A stretch of 19,832 nucleotides of DNA, taken from assembly GCA_036637375.1 (NCBI GenBank), contig JAVWMQ010000033.1, positions 1 through 19,832 on the forward strand, in the 5' to 3' direction. Below the pieces are notes generated by a model that was not told the DNA's origin, did not search any database, and was given only the letters and a program-made list of their open reading frames with translations. The position numbers and the translations under genes were made by a program. This stretch comes from JAVWMQ01 sp036637375. GTDB taxonomy: Bacteria; Bacillota; Clostridia; Peptostreptococcales; Anaerovoracaceae. Shown here piece after piece: positions 15,079-19,832 of the stretch; positions within the stretch are counted from its first letter, which is position 1, and the number at the start of each line of letters is the position of its first letter.

Positions 15079-15087
15079 TGGTATAAT
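15079..15087 (+). promoter_or_regulatory. Extended -10 promoter of the siroheme protein gene
   Basis: TGG followed by exact TATAAT (15082-15087) is an extended -10; no good -35 lies at the proper distance. Transcription would begin near 15094, giving a leader of about 19 bases. It is divergent from, and about 85 bases away from, the metal operon's start, and the operator does not overlap it. Confidence 0.65.
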
Positions 15088-15112
15088 TAGCTGTCAAAGA
15101 AAGGAGCACATT

Positions 15113-15841
15113 ATGGTAGAGAGAAAAAAATGTAGCGTAAGCAATGAAGAAGTAACAAGGGTTAAAGGTCTTGGGTTCTTAAGAGATAAAACCACTGAAG
15201 ATTGCTTTCATTGTAGAGTAATAACTGGAAATGGCAAAATTGGAATGAGAGAAATGATTGCAATTAACGAGGCTGCTAGAAGGTTTGGAAGTGGAGAAAT
15301 TGCTTTGACTGTTAGGCAGACAATTGAGATTCAAAAAATTCCATATAAGCACATTGATGATGTTGTTGAGTTTCTAAAAGAACAAGGTGTAAGTACTGGT
15401 GGAACAGGCAAAAAGGTTAGGCCTATCGTTTCATGTAAGGGTACAACTTGCCAATTTGGTAGAATCGACACATATTCTTTGAGTGAAAAAATACATAAGA
15501 GATTCTATGAGGAAATGAGAGATAGAGTTTTACCTCATAAATTTAAAATAACAGTAGGTGGTTGCCCAAATAATTGTGTTAAGCCAGGGCTTAATGATGT
15601 TGGGATAATCGGCGATGTGGTAAATGGGAATCCAGCCTATAGAGTTTTTGTTGGAGGACGTTTTGGCAAAACAATGACAATGGGACAGGAATTATCTAAA
15701 AAATATACAAGTGAAGAGGAAGTTTTAGATAAAATAGAAGATATAATTACTTATTTTGAAAAAAATGGAGAGCAAGGAGAGCGTTTTGCTGAAACAATAA
15801 TTAGAATTGGTTTTGAAAGAGTTGATAAGGAATTAGCATAA
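15113..15841 (+). CDS. Sulfite/nitrite-reductase-like siroheme 4Fe-4S protein, short form
   Basis: Cytoplasmic redox protein of the NIR/SIR (COG2221, DsrA/AsrC-like) type. The 242 residues contain a ferredoxin-like half domain (about 12-100, with the typical GEIALTVRQTIEIQKIP) and the siroheme/4Fe-4S domain with cysteines C108 and C113 (CKGTTC) and C151 and C155 (GGCPNNC). The first pair is spaced C-x4-C, against C-x5-C in E. coli sulfite reductase. N-terminal C7, C31 and C34 are extra. Longer relatives carry two ferredoxin clusters between the NDVGIIG and YRVFVGGRFGK segments; here only about ten residues join them. The ligand pattern suits sulfite, nitrite or a related substrate. No reductase partner is adjacent, so the electron donor is unknown. 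AAGGAG lies six bases before the ATG. Confidence 0.85.
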   Translation: MVERKKCSVSNEEVTRVKGLGFLRDKTTEDCFHCRVITGNGKIGMREMIAINEAARRFGSGEIALTVRQTIEIQKIPYKHIDDVVEFLKEQGVSTGGTGKKVRPIVSCKGTTCQFGRIDTYSLSEKIHKRFYEEMRDRVLPHKFKITVGGCPNNCVKPGLNDVGIIGDVVNGNPAYRVFVGGRFGKTMTMGQELSKKYTSEEEVLDKIEDIITYFEKNGEQGERFAETIIRIGFERVDKELA

Positions 15842-15913
15842 AAAATCCAAAAACTATAATGAAACGTCAAATCTGAAATTTTGATAAAGGCTTAAATGCT
15901 TGAAAAATAGCTA

Positions 15914-15943
15914 TTGTCAGAATAATCACAATGGTCGTATAAT
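15914..15943 (+). promoter_or_regulatory. nagB promoter, upstream copy
   Basis: TTGTCA (15914-15919), 18-base spacer, exact TATAAT (15938-15943). It would start transcription near 15950, on top of the -35 of the second promoter. Confidence 0.65.
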
Positions 15944-15949
15944 TTATGC

Positions 15950-15978
15950 TTGCAATTACATTGGAATGCGAGTATAAT
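15950..15978 (+). promoter_or_regulatory. nagB promoter, downstream copy
   Basis: TTGCAA (15950-15955), 17-base spacer, exact TATAAT (15973-15978). It would start transcription near 15985, giving a leader of about 46 bases before nagB. This is the better placed of the two promoters. Confidence 0.75.
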
Positions 15979-16030
15979 ATCTAAGTTATGAAATAGTATC
16001 AAAGAATATAGGGATAGGAGTGATTAAATT

Positions 16031-16762
16031 ATGAAGATAGTTGTAACAAAGAATTATAAAGAAATGAGCAGAAAGGCTGCTACTTACATCGGGGCACAGA
16101 TGATTCAAAAATCTGATAGTGTACTTGGTCTTGCGACAGGTTCAACACCAATAGGCACTTATGAACAATTGGTTGCTTGGTTCAAAAATGGGGAACTTGA
16201 TTTTAGCAAAATAACTACATTTAACTTGGATGAGTACAGAAACTTACCAAGAACAAATGATCAGAGTTATTACTACTTTATGCACGATAATCTATTTAAC
16301 CATGTGAATATTGACGAAGACAATGTACACGTTTTAAATGGAATGGAAGCAGATGCACAAAAGGAATGTGCAGACTTTGAAGAAATGATAGACAATCATG
16401 GCGGCATTGATTTGCAGCTATTAGGACTTGGACACAATGGCCACATTGGATTTAACGAGCCTTGTGATGAGTTTATCAAAAAAACACATTGCGTTGATTT
16501 GACAGAAACAACAATAGATGCAAACAAGAGATTTTTTGATTCAATTGATGATGTTCCAAAACAGGCATACACAATGGGAATCGAAACAATTATGAAAGCG
16601 AAGAAGATAGTTGTTGTAGTAAGTGGCGAAGATAAGGCTGAAACTGTTAGAGATTCATTCTTTGGGCCAATTACACCAAAGGTTCCAGCTTCAATTCTAC
16701 AGTTACATGGAGATGTAACAATTGTTTGTGACGAAGCAGCTTACTCAAAAGTAGGTAAATAA
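16031..16762 (+). CDS. nagB: Glucosamine-6-phosphate deaminase
   Basis: Converts glucosamine 6-phosphate to fructose 6-phosphate and ammonia, feeding amino sugars from cell wall or host glycans into glycolysis. The 243-residue length is typical of the Firmicute monofunctional enzyme. Visible family motifs are LGLATGSTPIGTYEQL (phosphate binding), TFNLDEYRNL (D67, E68) and LGLGHNGHIGFNEP (active-site H138 and E143). AGGAG lies about ten bases before the ATG. It stands alone, without nagA or a sugar transporter in this window, between its own promoters and a strong terminator. I found no GntR/NagR-type operator by eye. Confidence 0.96.
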   Translation: MKIVVTKNYKEMSRKAATYIGAQMIQKSDSVLGLATGSTPIGTYEQLVAWFKNGELDFSKITTFNLDEYRNLPRTNDQSYYYFMHDNLFNHVNIDEDNVHVLNGMEADAQKECADFEEMIDNHGGIDLQLLGLGHNGHIGFNEPCDEFIKKTHCVDLTETTIDANKRFFDSIDDVPKQAYTMGIETIMKAKKIVVVVSGEDKAETVRDSFFGPITPKVPASILQLHGDVTIVCDEAAYSKVGK

Positions 16763-16773
16763 TTAAAGAAATT

Positions 16774-16808
16774 ATCCCTATAGTAAATGTACTATGGGGA
16801 TTTTTTTT
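16774..16808 (+). terminator. Rho-independent terminator after nagB
   Basis: A 12-bp stem (16774-16785 with 16790-16801, one G-U pair) has a four-base loop and is followed by eight T residues. It is the strongest terminator in the window. Confidence 0.93.
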
Positions 16809-16825
16809 GTAATAGGATAATTCTT

Positions 16826-16855
16826 TAGACAAAATGCCAAAAGATATGTTACAAT
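16826..16855 (+). promoter_or_regulatory. Promoter of the 5'-nucleotidase gene
   Basis: TAGACA (16826-16831), 18-base spacer and TACAAT (16850-16855) preceded by TG one base upstream, making an extended -10. It begins directly after the nagB terminator and gives a leader of about 30 bases. Confidence 0.65.
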
Positions 16856-16893
16856 GATAGATGGTATATTGAAAATTAAAGGTGAGGTTAAAA

Positions 16894-18924
16894 ATGAAAA
16901 AGAATTTATCTATATTAATAGTAGTGATAATGGTTATTACCATAGCTGTACCATCATTTGCACTTGCAAAGAAAAATGATGATATTTCTATTATATTTAG
17001 TGGAGATATGCATTCACACCTTGAAGATAGTAAGGGCAAGGGTGGATTTGCAAGAATAATGAGTCAAACAAAGGAAATCAAAGAAGAATATCCTGATACT
17101 TTTATGGTTGATGGAGGCGACTTCTCTATGGGTACGCCAATGCAAACTATTTTTAAAACAGATGCGGCGGAACTAAAGATGATGGCTAGAGTTGGTTATG
17201 ATGTAACAACTTTGGGTAACCATGAGTTTGATTATGGTAGCAAGGGGTTAGCTCAAATGCTTAATAGCTCACAATCATATTCAAGCGCAGATACAAAGCT
17301 TCCGGAAATTGTTAGCGCAAATATAGATTGGGACAAAACACTAGCCGATAAAAATTTGGCAAAAGATGGCAAAAAATTAAAAAGAGCATTTAACAATTAC
17401 GGAATAGACGATTACACTATAGTTGAGAAAAATGGTGTTAAAATTGCAGTTTTTGGCTTATTAGGGCCAGAAGCAATTAGCAATGCACCAAATTCTGGTG
17501 TAATCTGGAAAGATTACATTAAGAGAGCTAAGGCTATTGTTTCTGAAATTAAGAGAAACGGGGAAGCTGATTTAGTTATGTGTCTATCTCATAGTGGTAT
17601 AAATGAAGAAGACCAGGGGGCATCAGAAGATGTTGCACTTGCAAAGGAAGTTCCGGATATTGATGTAATAGTTAGTGCACATAGCCATACAGAATTAAAG
17701 CAGCCAATCAAAGAAGGAAAAACTCTAATTGTAGCTTCAGGTGAGTACACCAACAATCTAGGACATTTAGTTGTTGCAAAGAGTGGCGAAGGTTACAAGG
17801 TTAAAGTTCATAGACTTATTGCATTAGATAGTGGCGTTTCAAAGGATAGCGCTATTAGTCAGCAAGTTAGCTACAATAAGCAAACTGTAAATAACAAGTT
17901 TTTTAGTAAATATGGTTACAATTATGATCAAGTTTTGGCAAGATCTAGCTTTGACATAGGGGACTCAAAAACATTTGGCAAAGAACAAGGTGAGGAGCCA
18001 ATTGCAAATTTAATCTCAGATTCGTACAAAAAAGCTGCAAGTAGAGCTGATGGTGATAAACATTCAGTAGATGTTGCCATTGTACCGTCAGGGACAGTGC
18101 GAGGCACTATTTCCAAAGGCGAAATCACAACAAAGGATGCCTTTGAAGTTAGCTCCCTTGGAATGGGCAAAGATGGAACTCCAGGATATCCACTGGTTAG
18201 TGTTTACTTGACTGGAAAGGAACTTAAATCAGTAGCAGAAATAGATGCATCTATTTCGCCAATGATGACAGAAGCTAGACTTTATACAAGTGGATTAAAA
18301 TATAAAATAAATTCTCACAGACTGATTATGAACAGAGCTTTTGATATAAAGCTAATGGATTCAAAGGGTGAGGAAACAAAAATCAAAAACAGTCAGCTAT
18401 ATAGAGTTGTTGGTGGACTATATTCTTGCCAGATGCTAGGCGCTGTAACAGAAAAATCACATGGACTTATTTCAATTGTTCCAAAGGACAAGAGTGGCAA
18501 GGAAATTAAGGATTTCAATGAACAAATTCTATACAAAAACGGTACAGAAGTAAAGGAATGGGAAGCAGTAGCTGACTATATAAATGGATTTGCAGGGGGC
18601 AAAGTTCCTGCGAAATATAAGGATGTTGAAGGAAGAAAAATAGTAGATGATAGTTTCAATCCACTAAAGATATTCTCACAGCCAAATAATGTAGCATTTA
18701 TGTTAATAGCACTTTTGATGATTCCAGTTGTAATTATTGCAGGCATAATTTACTACATAATTAAGAGAAGACACAGTAGACGTGGATATGGAAGAAGTAT
18801 GTTTAAGACTTCTAGAATATCTAAGCGTTTCCCAGCTAGAAGTGGCTATAGGAGATCAAACAACAAACGTCCAGGTGTAAAAAATAGAAATTTCAGTATG
18901 AAAAAGAAAAGACGTAAGTTTTAA
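16894..18924 (+). CDS. Secreted, membrane-anchored 5'-nucleotidase-type metallophosphatase
   Basis: Extracytoplasmic two-metal phosphoesterase of the UshA/YfkN type, likely hydrolysing nucleotides or related phosphate esters for nucleoside and phosphate scavenging. The 676 residues begin with a signal peptide (about 1-25, ending FALA). The calcineurin-like domain (about 30-290) has D38 and H40 (SGDMHSH), D76 (DGGDFSMG), N109-H110 (LGNHEFDYG), MCLSHSG and SAHSHTE, so all metal ligands look intact. The 5'-nucleotidase C-terminal domain spans about 330-560. A membrane helix (about 601-623) then precedes a 53-residue tail with 23 Lys/Arg and no acidic residue. I chose ATG 16894 behind GGTGAGG; an in-frame GTG at 16882 lies within that ribosome binding site. 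Substrate is not readable from sequence. Confidence 0.92.
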   Translation: MKKNLSILIVVIMVITIAVPSFALAKKNDDISIIFSGDMHSHLEDSKGKGGFARIMSQTKEIKEEYPDTFMVDGGDFSMGTPMQTIFKTDAAELKMMARVGYDVTTLGNHEFDYGSKGLAQMLNSSQSYSSADTKLPEIVSANIDWDKTLADKNLAKDGKKLKRAFNNYGIDDYTIVEKNGVKIAVFGLLGPEAISNAPNSGVIWKDYIKRAKAIVSEIKRNGEADLVMCLSHSGINEEDQGASEDVALAKEVPDIDVIVSAHSHTELKQPIKEGKTLIVASGEYTNNLGHLVVAKSGEGYKVKVHRLIALDSGVSKDSAISQQVSYNKQTVNNKFFSKYGYNYDQVLARSSFDIGDSKTFGKEQGEEPIANLISDSYKKAASRADGDKHSVDVAIVPSGTVRGTISKGEITTKDAFEVSSLGMGKDGTPGYPLVSVYLTGKELKSVAEIDASISPMMTEARLYTSGLKYKINSHRLIMNRAFDIKLMDSKGEETKIKNSQLYRVVGGLYSCQMLGAVTEKSHGLISIVPKDKSGKEIKDFNEQILYKNGTEVKEWEAVADYINGFAGGKVPAKYKDVEGRKIVDDSFNPLKIFSQPNNVAFMLIALLMIPVVIIAGIIYYIIKRRHSRRGYGRSMFKTSRISKRFPARSGYRRSNNKRPGVKNRNFSMKKKRRKF

Positions 18925-18942
18925 AAGATGAATAAAAAAATT

Positions 18943-18981
18943 AGGACCAATTTGAGAATGTATTTTCAAATTGGTCCTTTT
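18943..18981. terminator. Rho-independent terminator after the nucleotidase gene
   Basis: A 13-bp perfect stem (18943-18955 with 18966-18978), ten-base loop and a short T run. An A-rich run on the left lets it also act against the convergent regulator gene. Confidence 0.9.
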
Positions 18982-18993
18982 GCTTAAGTGAAT

Positions 18994-19019
18994 ACTCTAC
19001 ATTAAATGTGGAGTTTTTT
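18994..19019 (+). terminator. Second tandem terminator
   Basis: ACTCTACA (18994-19001) pairs with TGTGGAGT (19007-19014, one G-U) around a five-base loop, followed by TTTTTT. It lies 13 bases after the first terminator, making a fail-safe pair. Confidence 0.8.
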
Positions 19020-19051
19020 GAATTTAATAGTTGGGAGATATAAATAACTTG

Positions 19052-19753
19052 CTAAAGCATTAGAAAGTTAGTGCTTTTGATACGCTGAATATCCATCTTA
19101 TTGAACCGGAGAAGATCTAATAAATTGGAGTCGGTAGGGATTTCGGTAGGGCGACTAAGATATCCTTTAGTTGCAATTGTTCTGTTCTGCGTACTCATAG
19201 CTGTCATATGGCATATTGAATTTGACAAAGTAAGATCCAAATTACTTATAGAGATAAAAATGAAATCATTAACATAAAGTGGATTGTGCGCGTACAAATA
19301 AGTATGGGACTCAGAGTTTATTATTTCACCATGCATTAGATAGGTGCAGTTTGTATAATGTGTTGCACTTTGCGGCTCCATGAAAAGGGTTGCAGTTGTT
19401 GAGTTATCATTTATTTTTATAGCGCATTTTTTTATCTTTTTTTCTATTCCGTTATACCAAAATAAAAATAAAGGTGTGTTTTTAAAATAAGGGTGCAGTG
19501 GCGCATGATTACCCTCAATATTAGATTTTTTTGCAGAGTGAGGGTAAAGCGTTTCCAATGGTACATCTAAGGCATTAGCGATATCTATTAATGTGACGAT
19601 ATCGATAACGATTTCTCCTTTTTCATATTTAGATATACAAGACGAGCTTTTATTTATTTGTATACCTAAATCTACCTGTGTTATTTTTTTTTGTTTGCGA
19701 AAAATACGTATATTTTCACCTAATTCTTGATATATTGTGTTGGCATCATCCAT
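19052..19753 (-). CDS. XRE-family transcriptional regulator with an uncharacterised C-terminal domain
   Basis: The 233-residue probable DNA-binding regulator has an N-terminal lambda-repressor-type helix-turn-helix (about 9-66) with LGENIRIFRKQKKITQ, a recognition region SSSCISKYEKGE, and IANALDVPLETLYP closing the domain. Residues about 85-233 form a beta-rich domain with aromatic strands (PLFLFWYNG, THYTNCTYLMHGEI) and an end pattern LLRFNKMDIQRIKSTNFL. I recall similar tails in clostridial XRE regulators, with no known ligand. There is no membrane segment or protease motif. AAAGGGG precedes the ATG by about seven bases. The gene is alone here and points towards the nucleotidase gene. Any targets may lie beyond the right edge of the window. 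Confidence 0.85.
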   Translation of the reverse strand: MDDANTIYQELGENIRIFRKQKKITQVDLGIQINKSSSCISKYEKGEIVIDIVTLIDIANALDVPLETLYPHSAKKSNIEGNHAPLHPYFKNTPLFLFWYNGIEKKIKKCAIKINDNSTTATLFMEPQSATHYTNCTYLMHGEIINSESHTYLYAHNPLYVNDFIFISISNLDLTLSNSICHMTAMSTQNRTIATKGYLSRPTEIPTDSNLLDLLRFNKMDIQRIKSTNFLML

Positions 19754-19802
19754 AACAATACCCCTTTCTTAATAATACAATTACTAATGAAAAAAACAAA
19801 AT

Positions 19803-19830
19803 TTGACTTGAATTTTTATTATTATACATA
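19803..19830 (+). promoter_or_regulatory. Possible outward promoter at the window edge
   Basis: TTGACT (19803-19808) is followed 16 bases later by TACATA, within the run TTATACATA. It would drive a gene to the right of the window, divergent from the XRE regulator. The -10 match is poor and the sequence ends here. Confidence 0.3.
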
Positions 19831-19832
19831 AA

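Larger units (their letters stand above)
15842..16030. other. Intergenic region with two promoters and no clear terminator
   Basis: This 189-base AT-rich gap holds the two nagB promoters. After the siroheme gene I find only weak inverted repeats, such as TCAAA with TTTGA near 15868-15885, and no T-tract hairpin. Some read-through into nagB is therefore possible. Confidence 0.5.

Noticed and set aside
15842..15913. Terminator or small RNA after the siroheme gene
   Set aside because: Only weak short inverted repeats are visible, with no G/C-rich stem or T-tract, so neither call can be supported.
16671..17039. Minus-strand open frame spanning the nagB end and the nucleotidase start
   Set aside because: It crosses a strong terminator and the promoter of the next gene, has low-complexity Ile/Ser/Thr content and no ribosome binding site.

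Overview
The window is low-GC DNA from a monoderm anaerobic Firmicute, most likely a member of the Clostridia. The evidence is AT-rich intergenic DNA, strong AGGAGG-type ribosome binding sites, sigma-A-like promoters, frequent TTG/GTG starts, a type IV pilus (T4P) locus with no secretin or PilP, and Clostridia-style accessory genes. I cannot name the genus. There are no RNA genes, insertion sequences, CRISPR arrays, phage genes or attachment sites. Apart from the last short gene the window looks like ordinary chromosome.

Positions 1-12453 hold a T4P locus. A small major-type pilin (81-488) has its own near-consensus promoter and its own terminator. A small secreted beta-rich protein of unknown role (553-954, minus) faces it and shares that terminator. 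A compact plus-strand operon then runs from 1191 to 12412: prepilin peptidase PilD, platform PilC, the assembly proteins PilM, PilN and PilO, extension ATPase PilB, retraction ATPase PilT, and four further pilin-like proteins. Having both PilB and PilT implies a retractile pilus (twitching, adhesion or DNA uptake). The first of the four downstream pilins is 822 residues long, a normal prepilin N-terminus carrying a large ectodomain with seven GLUG-type repeats. It is the best candidate in the window for something little described: a pilus-presented adhesin. The other three resemble GspK/PilX, GspI/PilV and GspJ/PilW minor pilins and probably prime the pilus and hold the large pilin at its tip.

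Positions 12463-14994 hold a minus-strand metal-resistance operon: an ArsR/SmtB-type repressor, a free-standing heavy-metal-associated (HMA) domain protein, and a P1B-type Zn/Cd/Pb efflux ATPase that lacks its own HMA domain. A clear promoter is followed directly by a near-perfect 24-bp operator palindrome, so autorepression with metal-induced release is likely.

Positions 15079-18981 hold three plus-strand metabolic or surface genes. They are a short siroheme/4Fe-4S sulfite/nitrite-reductase-like protein without a ferredoxin domain, glucosamine-6-phosphate deaminase NagB behind two tandem promoters, and a secreted 5'-nucleotidase-type metallophosphatase anchored by a C-terminal membrane helix with an extremely basic cytoplasmic tail. 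Two tandem terminators follow. The window ends with a minus-strand XRE-type regulator (19052-19753) with a large C-terminal domain of unknown role.
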